5,610 nt of DNA from contig DAOUSD010000143.1 of assembly GCA_030627405.1 (NCBI GenBank), positions 1 through 5,610 of the forward strand, given 5' to 3'. The position numbers and the translations under genes were made by a program. Below are positions 1 through 5,610 of this stretch, one piece after another; positions within the stretch are counted from its first letter, which is position 1; each line of letters starts with the position of its first letter. A model generated the notes under the pieces. That model saw only the letters and a list, made by a program, of their open reading frames with translations. It ran no database searches and was not told the DNA's origin. Source of the stretch: Deltaproteobacteria bacterium. Its GTDB lineage: Bacteria > Desulfobacterota > Desulfobacteria > Desulfobacterales > ETH-SRB1.

Positions 1-24
1 GACATCAAATACCGCAAATTTTAT
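1..24 (-). other. Possible first codons of a HAD-like gene cut by the window edge
   Basis: After the ubiX stop the minus strand stays open and reads, from the ATA at 24-22, IKFAVFDV, which looks like the N terminus of a HAD-superfamily hydrolase just before its DxD motif. GGGGAG inside the end of ubiX lies about 10 bases upstream. No ATG, GTG or TTG starts this frame in the visible bases, so the gene would need a rare ATA start, or the resemblance is chance. Only eight codons are visible. Confidence 0.25.
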
Positions 25-30
25 ACAATG

Positions 31-633
31 CTATCTCCCCCACTCTTTAACAAGATCATGTTCAATTTTCAGATGGTCGAGAACCCTTGCAATTACAGTA
101 TCAACAAGGTCGGAAATGTTTTGCGGGTTTGAATAAAATGAGGGGGATGGAGGCATGATGGTTGCGCCGGCCTTGGCTACCACATACATGTTCTTCAAAT
201 GGATAATGTTTAAAGGGGTCTCCCGTGGCAACAGGATCAACGGACGCTTTTCTTTGAGATTTACATCAGCAGCCCTGTGAATGAGGTTATCTGCTATACC
301 GGCTGCAATTGCTCCGAGTGTTTTCATTGAGCATGGGGCAATAACCAGGCCGTCATTCCTGAATGACCCGCTTGCGGGAGGAGCAAAAAAATCATCCTGA
401 TCGTATGTATTTAAATGAGCATTTTTATTAAATATAATGCCTTTGTCCTTTAAAAAAGATGAAAATGATTTGCCCTTGTAACCGGTTTCATGCTCAAGAA
501 CTTTATATCCGGCACTTGATATTATAAGATATATGTTTACCGGATTTTTCAAAAGAGCCTTGAGAAGCCTTATTCCGTATATAGACCCCGAAGCCCCGCA
601 TATTGCCACTACTATTTTTTTGTTCACATCCAT
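31..633 (-). CDS. ubiX: UbiX-family flavin prenyltransferase
   Basis: This 200-residue protein has the usual UbiX/Pad1 length and architecture. The family joins a dimethylallyl group to FMN, making the prenylated FMN cofactor of UbiD-type decarboxylases; it is a soluble, homododecameric cytosolic enzyme. Visible motifs are the N-terminal FMN-binding GASGS (13-17), PASGS (86-90), APCSMKTLGAIA (about 99-110), PRETPL (136-141), the GATIMPP segment (about 156-162) and the conserved Tyr167 and Arg183 near the C terminus. Ser15, Glu49, Ser88, Arg137, Tyr167 and Arg183 sit where known UbiX enzymes have functional residues, so it should be active. The ATG overlaps the end of the upstream prenyltransferase gene by 10 bases, and only a weak AGG lies before it, which fits translational coupling. 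An in-frame GTG two codons later is an alternative start. In this context it probably serves menaquinone synthesis (the futalosine-route UbiX role), but the UbiD partner is not in the window. Confidence 0.95.
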   Translation of the reverse strand: MDVNKKIVVAICGASGSIYGIRLLKALLKNPVNIYLIISSAGYKVLEHETGYKGKSFSSFLKDKGIIFNKNAHLNTYDQDDFFAPPASGSFRNDGLVIAPCSMKTLGAIAAGIADNLIHRAADVNLKEKRPLILLPRETPLNIIHLKNMYVVAKAGATIMPPSPSFYSNPQNISDLVDTVIARVLDHLKIEHDLVKEWGR

Positions 634-1490
634 CGCCTGACCAGCTCGTCTGCCAGAACACCCAGGAATAAAGTTATGGAAATTAAGCTGTTAACATGAA
701 AAAAAGCAAAATTAACATTGCTGAGATCGTCCGGTTTAACCAGCCTGTGCTCAATAATTAATAAAAGCCCGATTATAAGCACTGCGCAAAAGTACATAAG
801 GTTCATATCAAATATAATATAGATCAGAAGGAAAAAGCAGAAAGAAGCAAGATGTATAATAGAAGCAATTATAAGTGCTTTTTTTACACCAAAATGAGCG
901 GGTATGGAAAAAAGCCCTTCATCCTTGTCAAATTCAATGTCCTGACACGCATAAAGAATGTCAAAGCCGGCGATATAAGTCATGAGGGCAAGTGAAAGAA
1001 TAAGAACAGACCATGAGAAGCTTTTGGCAAGTGCTATCCATGCACCCGCAGGGGCAAGAGATATGGCGAAGCCTAAATAAATATGGGAAAGCCAGGTAAA
1101 TCTTTTTGTATAGGAATAGGAAAAAAGCACAACAAGTATAGGAAAGGAAAGATAAAAGCAGAGTTTCCCGAGCATTGCTGAAGAAAATATAAAGAGACCT
1201 GAAAAGAAAATTACAAACACTGCTGCTGAAGATAAAGAAAGCCTTCCTGATGGTATATCTCGTTTTGAGGTGCGTGGATTTTTTGTGTCAAACCTTGCAT
1301 CCGCTATCCTGTTAAAACCCATGGCAGAGGAGCGTGCTCCAATCATGGCAAGCAAAATCCAGAAAATATCTGATATAATCATCTGATGCTGGCGCTGGGC
1401 AAGTATTACTGCTGAAAGAGCAAAGGGAAGAGCAAATACAGTATGACTGAACTTTATCATCCTGCCGTATGTAAGAATCCGTTCCAGCAA
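624..1490 (-). CDS. ubiA: UbiA-family prenyltransferase, probably the menaquinone (futalosine-route) type
   Basis: This integral membrane enzyme should transfer a polyprenyl chain from polyprenyl diphosphate to an aromatic carboxylate. From the chosen start it is 288 residues, normal for UbiA, and almost entirely hydrophobic helices. Both Asp-rich Mg-diphosphate motifs are intact: N60-x3-D64-x3-D68 followed by KNPRTSKRDIPSG, and D177-x2-Y180-x3-D184-x3-D188. The N-terminal MIKFSHTVFALPFAL is typical of the 4-hydroxybenzoate-prenyltransferase-like group used in the futalosine pathway (MqnP). That assignment rests on family knowledge and on ubiX next door; 4-hydroxybenzoate as substrate cannot be excluded. 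I chose a TTG start because it lies 2 bases after the amrS stop, has a GGAG-type site 9 bases upstream, and gives about ten residues before MIKFSH as in relatives. Alternatives are ATG at 1535, which would overlap amrS by 43 bases, and ATG at 1460. The 3' end overlaps ubiX by 10 bases. Confidence 0.93.
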   Translation of the reverse strand: MLERILTYGRMIKFSHTVFALPFALSAVILAQRQHQMIISDIFWILLAMIGARSSAMGFNRIADARFDTKNPRTSKRDIPSGRLSLSSAAVFVIFFSGLFIFSSAMLGKLCFYLSFPILVVLFSYSYTKRFTWLSHIYLGFAISLAPAGAWIALAKSFSWSVLILSLALMTYIAGFDILYACQDIEFDKDEGLFSIPAHFGVKKALIIASIIHLASFCFFLLIYIIFDMNLMYFCAVLIIGLLLIIEHRLVKPDDLSNVNFAFFHVNSLISITLFLGVLADELVRRWM

Positions 1491-1492
1491 AA

Positions 1493-2506
1493 CTACAAAC
1501 CCACTCCATCTATATGCGCTCCACAATGCACGCACTTACCGTTTTCTATCAGATTTTTCCTTACATAAAAACCCCATCTGTCAATAAGCATATTGTTGCA
1601 TTTATAACAAAAAGTTTTCTCCCCGTCATCACCCGGCACGTTGCCTGTATAAACATATTTCAAGCCCGATTTAATACCGATCTCACGGGCCATAATAAGG
1701 GTCTCAAGAGGTGTGGAAGGCCGGTCTAAAAGTTTATATGTCGGATGGAACCTGCTTATATGCCATGGTGTTTCAGGCCCCAGAGACTTTACAAGGAATT
1801 CAGCCAGCATTTCAAGCTCCTTTTTGTCATCATTCAGCCCGGGAATAAGCAGGGTGGTAACCTCAACAAAAATGCCGAGCGATTTCATCAGCTTCAACGT
1901 CTCCTTAACAGGCTCCAGCCTGGCCTTGACAACATCTTTATAAAAGGAGGCATTAAATGCCTTTAAGTCAACATTTGCCGCATCAAGATAAGGACTTATC
2001 ATTTCAAGGGCTTCGGAAGTCATGTAGCCATTTGTTACGAAAACATTTTTGATCCCCTTTGCATGAGCCAGTTTTGCAGTATCAAAGGCAAATTCAAAGT
2101 ATATGGTCGGCTCGGTATAGGTATATGCTATGCTTTTGCAGTTTCCTTTTACTGCTGCGTCCACAACATCCTCAGGTGTGTATAAGTCGCCGGTTATCAT
2201 GCCATTATGGTCTGACGGCATCTGCGAAATATCTGCATTCTGGCAGAAAAGACATTTAAAGTTGCAACCGACTGTTGCTATAGAGTAGGACAGACTCCCC
2301 GGGAAAAAATGGAACAGAGGCTTTTTTTCAATAGGATCTATATTGCTTGCTATAAGCTTTCCATAAACCAGGGTCTTCAGAGTTCCTTCCTGGTTCTCAC
2401 GCACACCGCATATCCCGCGCCCACCATTTTTAATCACACAACGATGGTTGCAAAGATTGCATTTAACTTTTTTTTCATTAAGCGGTTTGTAAAGATATGC
2501 TTCCAT
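1493..2506 (-). CDS. amrS: AmrS-type radical SAM protein (AmmeMemoRadiSam family)
   Basis: This is a 337-residue radical SAM protein of the COG1180-like group, whose relatives include glycyl-radical-enzyme activases. The 4Fe-4S/SAM motif is C81-x3-C85-x2-C88 in GCNFKCLFCQN. An N-terminal Cys cluster (C16, C19, C23, C33) and a C-terminal zinc-ribbon-like pair of CxxC motifs (C300/C303 and C325/C328) match the architecture of AmrS, the radical SAM member of the AMMECR1-Memo-radical SAM set. The reaction of this family is not known to me. No AMMECR1 or Memo gene is in the window. ATG at 2506 is chosen because the protein then begins MEAYLYKPL just before the Cys cluster, with GGAG 11 bases upstream; an in-frame GTG at 2539 would add 11 residues that look non-homologous and lie partly in an inverted repeat. 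The stop is 2 bases before the likely prenyltransferase start, so it is probably co-translated with the quinone genes. The glycyl radical activase reading is less likely because of the C-terminal CxxC pairs and the absence of a glycyl radical enzyme nearby. Confidence 0.92.
   Translation of the reverse strand: MEAYLYKPLNEKKVKCNLCNHRCVIKNGGRGICGVRENQEGTLKTLVYGKLIASNIDPIEKKPLFHFFPGSLSYSIATVGCNFKCLFCQNADISQMPSDHNGMITGDLYTPEDVVDAAVKGNCKSIAYTYTEPTIYFEFAFDTAKLAHAKGIKNVFVTNGYMTSEALEMISPYLDAANVDLKAFNASFYKDVVKARLEPVKETLKLMKSLGIFVEVTTLLIPGLNDDKKELEMLAEFLVKSLGPETPWHISRFHPTYKLLDRPSTPLETLIMAREIGIKSGLKYVYTGNVPGDDGEKTFCYKCNNMLIDRWGFYVRKNLIENGKCVHCGAHIDGVGL
1500..1507 (-). promoter_or_regulatory. Ribosome binding site supporting a TTG start for the prenyltransferase
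   Basis: The minus strand reads GGAGTGGG here, inside the last codons of amrS, and is followed after 9 bases by TTG at 1490-1488. This placement favours TTG over the upstream ATG at 1535 and implies that ribosomes finishing amrS restart on the prenyltransferase. The call is by inspection only. Confidence 0.45.
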
Positions 2507-2587
2507 AGTTTGCTTAACTCCAATTTCTATACCTCGCACGTTACGGCCTTTCGAGGTATAATTTTCATGGTTTGCTCAAGACCTCTT
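2507..2587 (-). other. 81-base intergenic region before amrS
   Basis: This gap holds the 9-base inverted repeat at 2528-2560 and the amrS ribosome site (GGAG at 2518-2521). I see no convincing -35/-10 pair on the minus strand. Read-through from the methyltransferase gene is therefore possible, but a separate promoter is not excluded. Confidence 0.4.
2528..2560. repeat. Inverted repeat with TATACCTCG/CGAGGTATA arms
   Basis: Two perfect 9-base arms (2528-2536 and 2552-2560) flank a 15-base spacer in the gap between the methyltransferase and amrS. No T run follows on the minus strand, so it does not look like an intrinsic terminator. The right arm with its flank (CTTTCGAGGTATAA, 2548-2561) recurs almost exactly at 3445-3459 on the far side of the methyltransferase gene. 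It may be a protein-binding palindrome, an mRNA hairpin just upstream of the amrS ribosome site, or part of a dispersed repeat. Confidence 0.6.
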
Positions 2588-3334
2588 TTAACCTGCTAAT
2601 GCATTGGTTGTAGGCTTGGCCTGACAAGTAATTGAGAGGGGTCTGGTCATATAGCGGGGAACTGGAGCAAACACAATGCCTATGAAGGCCCCGAACGGGC
2701 ATCTTTGTATTGATCTCGAACGTTCTATGCTGGTGGTTATTTTCCCTGATGCCGATAAAAACTGGCATACTGTTCTCCATGATATAGGAACATCGCCTAA
2801 AATAGCACGGATGATTTTCTTTAATTCCCAGACACTGAAAAATTGTGCGTGGTTGTAAACACTTTTGGTAAAGATTCCTTTAAGCCGCAACTGTATCCCC
2901 TTAAGAGCATGCCTGTTAAGCGCACCTATAAAAACCCCGTCTTTAGCGACTCTGCATGCCTCTTCAATTGCCTTTCTTGGATCTTCAACAAATTCCAGAG
3001 TTGTTATAAGGCAGGCATAGTTAAATGCATTATCATCAAAAGGAAGATCTTCAGCAGACCCTCGATGTAGATCCACACGATGTCCAACTTTTTTAAAAGC
3101 AAGGTCAAGCATATATGGCGATGGATCAATGCCTGTAATCTGCAGCCCTCTATCTAAAAAGGGGAGAAGGCTTGCGCCGGTTCCACAGCCTATATCTAAC
3201 AGAAAACCCCCTTCCATGGGCTTCAGCATATCCAGCATAAGCCTGGATTCAAGGTCGGCGGCAAATCTGTTTTGCGGTTTATCATACCACTGATCGTAAT
3301 TTACAGCATCATTAAAATCAAATATATAACCCAT
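2588..3334 (-). CDS. Class I SAM-dependent methyltransferase (type 11/UbiE-like), substrate unknown
   Basis: This 248-residue protein has a Rossmann-type methyltransferase core. Motif I is LLDIGCGTG (45-53), the acidic residue ending strand 2 is D70 in ITGIDPS, and GSAEDLPFD (about 92-100) is the motif II region, followed by LEFVEDPRKAIEEACRVAKDG. This resembles the methyltransferase 11/UbiE-like group. The last 60 or so residues, rich in Arg and Pro with RCPFGAFIG, fall outside the core and may help select the substrate. I chose ATG at 3334, giving MGYIFDFNDAVNYDQWYD, because relatives commonly begin close to such a segment and because the in-frame sequence upstream (ATG at 3391 or 3424) looks like repeat-derived intergenic DNA. 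No good ribosome site precedes any of the three starts. Lying upstream of amrS, the prenyltransferase and ubiX, it could methylate a quinone, but that is inference. Similar short repeats lie on both sides of the gene. Confidence 0.85.
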   Translation of the reverse strand: MGYIFDFNDAVNYDQWYDKPQNRFAADLESRLMLDMLKPMEGGFLLDIGCGTGASLLPFLDRGLQITGIDPSPYMLDLAFKKVGHRVDLHRGSAEDLPFDDNAFNYACLITTLEFVEDPRKAIEEACRVAKDGVFIGALNRHALKGIQLRLKGIFTKSVYNHAQFFSVWELKKIIRAILGDVPISWRTVCQFLSASGKITTSIERSRSIQRCPFGAFIGIVFAPVPRYMTRPLSITCQAKPTTNALAG

Positions 3335-3477
3335 ATTTAACAATTTATAGAAAAAAAGGAATTTTATCAAGGAGAAACTGCAATTCCGCATCTTCGCGTC
3401 TTGCTCTTGATGCTCATTGCTCACCGAAAAAACGCAATTTGCAACTTTCCGAGGTATAACTCGGAAGGAGTGTATTT
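3335..3477 (-). other. 143-base intergenic region between gpgS and the methyltransferase gene
   Basis: The region holds a palindrome (3445-3468) just past the gpgS stop, an A6 run at 3427-3432 (T6 on the minus strand), and a stretch at about 3390-3413 reading GCATCTTCGCGTCTTG, which resembles degenerate short tandem intergenic repeats seen in environmental bacterial genomes. A weak promoter-like pair, TTGATA followed after 17 bases by TAAATT, lies on the minus strand just before the ATG at 3334; it would leave almost no leader. The frame through this region is open from 3424, but I read it as non-coding. Confidence 0.4.
3445..3468 (-). repeat. Palindrome TTCCGAG-GTATAA-CTCGGAA, possible terminator hairpin of gpgS
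   Basis: The arms TTCCGAG (3447-3453) and CTCGGAA (3460-3466) are perfectly complementary around a 6-base loop. The stem extends to 9 pairs if one wobble is allowed. It begins about 9 bases after the gpgS stop. On the minus strand a T6 run (3432-3427) follows, but only after 12 bases containing a smaller GCAAATTGC palindrome, so the spacing is unusual for an intrinsic terminator. It contains the same CGAGGTATA core as the inverted repeat at 2528-2560. Confidence 0.5.
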
Positions 3478-4452
3478 TCAGATTACTTTGAATTTTTTTC
3501 TATAATCGGGAATTTCTATAATCGGCGGCCTTTCAAAGCCCTTATCTTTATAAATATCCGGCTGGTATCCGTTCTCTCCCAATTTGTATTGTATCATCTC
3601 GTCAAAAAAATCGCTTTTTAATTCAGCCATACCAAGCTGTTCAAGGCGCTTGCAAAAAGTTTTCAGAATAACAAAAGACATTTTCCCCAATGATTTAGTA
3701 TCCTGATTCCTGTGGACCCGCCTTTCAAGATCTACCTGCGCAACAACATCGAGTCCCCATTTTTCATAAATATCGAGAATTATACTGGTTTCAATGCCAT
3801 AGCCGATTGGAAAGGGTATTTTCTCAAAGAGTTCACGGTAACCGGCATATTCGCCGGACAGAGGCTGCATAATCTGGGTAAGCTCCGGGAAAAAAAGAGA
3901 GAACAGAGGCCTTATTACCAGTTCCGTGACTCTCCCGCCGCCAGTAGGTCTCAATTTCTTTTTGTCTCTAGCAATTGGACGGTCATAAAAACCTTTGCAA
4001 TATTTTATATTATCAAAAAGAAGAAGCGGACCTACAAGAGCATAAACAAATCTATGATGAATATTTTTTATATCAGCATCAAGATAAACAATTATATCAC
4101 CTGTTGTAATATAAAGAGCTTTCCAAAGATTTTCACCCTTTCCCTTGAACTTTTCAAGTTTGGGCAGGATATCATCAGCCTTGTATACATCAGCGCCATA
4201 ACTTGATGCTATTTCCATGGTTCTATCTGTTGAGCCTGAATCAATAACCACGATTTCATCAAGAAGTTGATAGCGTGACATCAACTCCGACTTCATAATA
4301 ATAATTTCTTTTGCAATAGTCTTTTCTTCGTTAAGAGTGGGCAGACAAAGAGATATTTTAAGCTTTTTTCTTTTTTTTTCTTCAACAAGACGGTTAATGT
4401 CTTTGAATTCAGAATGATGAAAGGTATTCTTTTTTAGCCAGTTACTATTCAT
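3478..4452 (-). CDS. gpgS: Glucosyl-3-phosphoglycerate synthase (family 2-type/GT81 glycosyltransferase)
   Basis: This 324-residue GT-A glycosyltransferase should move glucose from an NDP-glucose to 3-phosphoglycerate. The product, glucosyl-3-phosphoglycerate, is dephosphorylated to the compatible solute glucosylglycerate. Signature segments run in the expected order: TFHHSEF near the N terminus (10-16), PTLNEE (38-43), DSGSTDRT (71-78), KGKGENLWKAL (103-113), the metal-binding DAD (125-127), KGFYDRP (153-159), the acceptor-site GGGRVTEL (171-178), QPLSGEYAG (196-204), GYGIE (217-221) and VHRNQ with H247. Together they separate GpgS from generic family 2 enzymes; a mannosyl-3-phosphoglycerate synthase is less likely. 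The start is secure: AAAGGAG lies 6 bases before the ATG, inside the end of the upstream M20-like gene, which it overlaps by 8 bases. The phosphatase GpgP is not in the window. A nine-A run in the coding strand at 4371-4379 encodes part of a Lys-rich stretch. Confidence 0.92.
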   Translation of the reverse strand: MNSNWLKKNTFHHSEFKDINRLVEEKKRKKLKISLCLPTLNEEKTIAKEIIIMKSELMSRYQLLDEIVVIDSGSTDRTMEIASSYGADVYKADDILPKLEKFKGKGENLWKALYITTGDIIVYLDADIKNIHHRFVYALVGPLLLFDNIKYCKGFYDRPIARDKKKLRPTGGGRVTELVIRPLFSLFFPELTQIMQPLSGEYAGYRELFEKIPFPIGYGIETSIILDIYEKWGLDVVAQVDLERRVHRNQDTKSLGKMSFVILKTFCKRLEQLGMAELKSDFFDEMIQYKLGENGYQPDIYKDKGFERPPIIEIPDYRKKFKVI

Positions 4453-5602
4453 CGCAAACTCCTTTGTCTATTGCCATAATCGCTCCAATAATCTGAGCGA
4501 TCCCTTTATGCATTGGTTCAATTTCCATCGCAGCATTTTCAAGATGAATATTTTTTCCTCGAGTAATTCCGAGTGTAACTGCCGGTATTTTGTGTGAAAG
4601 AAAAATTGACAATTCAGATTCACTTGGCTCACTCATTGCCTTTAGACCCAAGCTTTCAATTATTGCCCCGGCGCTTTTTACCAGAGGATGGTTGTATTTT
4701 AAACTGGCGGCGCTCAGGTTACTTATAGTTTTCAGCTTCAGCTCAATTTCATTCTGGTGACTTATGTCTTCAATAATGTCATTAATATCATTATAAATAC
4801 CTTTGACCATCTTATCTGAATTACTTTGAATCTCAAAGCCAAGTTTTGCCTTAGAGGCTATAGTTCCATGCTTGAAACCGCCTGATATTTTACCGATAAT
4901 TATTCTGGAACGCGGTCTTTGAGGCAAGCGTAGCTCCAGGATCTGGTTTATAACTTCATTTAAAATCAATATCGCATTTGATTTGAACTTCTGAAGCGGT
5001 CCAGGTGTGGGTGATATATCACATTCGACTTCACATCTAATCATTCCTTCAGTATAATAATTAAGTCTGCCAAGTTCGACACCCTCCAGGCAAATTGCAC
5101 CTCTTATGGGAGTATCCCACGTTTTCAGGAGATGCCTGATGCCTCGCAAGTTCCCCCTTCCTAATGATTGTATAACGCCCGCCAGGACAATATCTGATTC
5201 AAAACGAAGATTTAATTTTCTAAAAATTAGCGGTAACGAAGCCAAAACACCGACACCCAATGAATTGTCTAAAATGCCTACTCCGTGTATTGTTTTTTTC
5301 CTGACAGTATAATTATGATCGATATCTTTTTCAAAAATAGTGTCTATGTGTGCAACGACAAAAACAGGTGGCTTTGATGGGGAAGTTCCCATTATGATTC
5401 CAATGGGATTCCCGTATTCATCTGTTGTACATTCATCTACCTGAAACTCAGCCAATCTTTCCATAAATAAATTGGTCCGCCTCTTTTCCTTGAAAGTAGG
5501 AGCGGGTATCTGTCCAATAAATACTATATTAGCGATAATTGTTTCCTTCATCGACTTGATCGCCTCAACAAAAGACGGTAGCTTATCAAGGTACTTTTCC
5601 AT
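4445..5602 (-). CDS. M20-like metallohydrolase lacking the catalytic Glu pair
   Basis: This 385-residue protein has the fold-level layout of M20 metallopeptidases/amidohydrolases. Metal positions visible are AHIDT (H85, D87), GILDNS (D112, the expected bridging Asp), CLEG (E173) and RGKNIHLEN (H353). The segment where family members carry Glu-Glu, normally followed by a GLGDLRG-like stretch, here reads Q145-S-L-G-R-G-N-L-R-G, so both the general base and one metal ligand appear lost. The middle domain also lacks a clear GGHS motif. It may be an inactive, binding or regulatory homologue, or a hydrolase with altered chemistry; substrate and activity cannot be assigned. No signal peptide is evident, so it is probably cytoplasmic. 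Its last 8 bases overlap gpgS, suggesting a link with glucosylglycerate metabolism or simple co-expression. The start at 5602 is provisional: the frame stays open to the window edge and no clear ribosome site is visible, so the true start could lie outside. Confidence 0.8.
   Translation of the reverse strand: MEKYLDKLPSFVEAIKSMKETIIANIVFIGQIPAPTFKEKRRTNLFMERLAEFQVDECTTDEYGNPIGIIMGTSPSKPPVFVVAHIDTIFEKDIDHNYTVRKKTIHGVGILDNSLGVGVLASLPLIFRKLNLRFESDIVLAGVIQSLGRGNLRGIRHLLKTWDTPIRGAICLEGVELGRLNYYTEGMIRCEVECDISPTPGPLQKFKSNAILILNEVINQILELRLPQRPRSRIIIGKISGGFKHGTIASKAKLGFEIQSNSDKMVKGIYNDINDIIEDISHQNEIELKLKTISNLSAASLKYNHPLVKSAGAIIESLGLKAMSEPSESELSIFLSHKIPAVTLGITRGKNIHLENAAMEIEPMHKGIAQIIGAIMAIDKGVCDE
4459..4465 (-). 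promoter_or_regulatory. Strong ribosome binding site of gpgS
   Basis: The minus strand reads AAAGGAG 6 bases before the gpgS ATG at 4452. It lies wholly within the last codons of the upstream M20-like gene, which fixes the gpgS start and implies that the two genes share an mRNA. Confidence 0.8.
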
Positions 5603-5610
5603 ATCGGCCC

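Noticed and set aside
1493..2506. Pyruvate formate-lyase or other glycyl radical activase
   Set aside because: The radical SAM motif would fit, but the C-terminal CxxC pairs and N-terminal CxxCxxxC cluster match AmrS better, and no glycyl radical enzyme gene is adjacent.
2528..2560. Intrinsic terminator between the methyltransferase and amrS
   Set aside because: The inverted repeat has a 15-base loop and no T run after it on the minus strand.
1514..2599. Several plus-strand open frames of 66-96 codons antisense to amrS
   Set aside because: The amrS frame is strongly supported by its Cys motifs; these frames overlap one another and have no family resemblance.
2565..2780. 71-codon minus-strand frame overlapping the end of the methyltransferase gene
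   Set aside because: It is a shifted frame within the methyltransferase coding sequence. I considered a frameshift truncating the methyltransferase, but the C-terminal RCPFGAFIG region continues plausibly in the main frame.
3712..4206. 164-codon open frame on the plus strand inside gpgS
   Set aside because: It lies wholly antisense to a well-supported gene, shows low-complexity Lys/Ile/Asn-rich translation with no recognisable motif, and has no clear ribosome site.
1..5610. CRISPR array, tRNA, rRNA, transposase or phage genes
   Set aside because: No regularly spaced repeats, tRNA-like cloverleaf, rRNA segment or mobile-element protein was recognised on either strand by inspection.

Overview
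The window reads as bacterial chromosome, roughly 40% GC by eye. All six convincing genes lie on the minus strand, so transcription runs from high to low coordinates. The probable source is a Gram-negative anaerobe of the Desulfobacterota (sulfate-reducer or syntroph type). That is an inference from the gene set: a futalosine-type menaquinone prenyltransferase with UbiX, an AmrS-type radical SAM protein beside them, and a glucosyl-3-phosphoglycerate synthase. No 16S rRNA or other taxonomic marker is present.

In transcription order: an M20-like metallohydrolase (5602-4445) overlaps by 8 bases a glucosyl-3-phosphoglycerate synthase gene, gpgS (4452-3478). This is a compatible-solute (glucosylglycerate) pair. 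After a 143-base gap with a palindrome and a possible weak terminator comes a class I SAM-dependent methyltransferase (about 3334-2588). An 81-base gap with a second inverted repeat leads to a compact three-gene run: amrS (about 2506-1493), a UbiA-family prenyltransferase (about 1490-624) and the flavin prenyltransferase gene ubiX (633-31). The junctions of this run are 2 bases apart and a 10-base overlap, which indicates translational coupling.

The prenyltransferase attaches a polyprenyl tail to an aromatic quinone precursor. UbiX makes prenylated FMN, the cofactor of the UbiD-type decarboxylase that would remove the ring carboxylate. That decarboxylase is not in the window. The methyltransferase could act in the same pathway, but its substrate cannot be read from sequence. 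The job of AmrS is unknown, and its coupling to the quinone genes is the most useful functional hint here.

Two points stand out. The M20-like protein keeps most metal-binding positions but has lost the Glu-Glu pair that supplies the catalytic base and a metal ligand. The methyltransferase gene is bracketed by a shared short repeat (core CGAGGTATA) inside palindromic structures, possibly members of a dispersed repeat family. I found no new multi-gene defence or mobile system, CRISPR array, tRNA, rRNA or insertion sequence.
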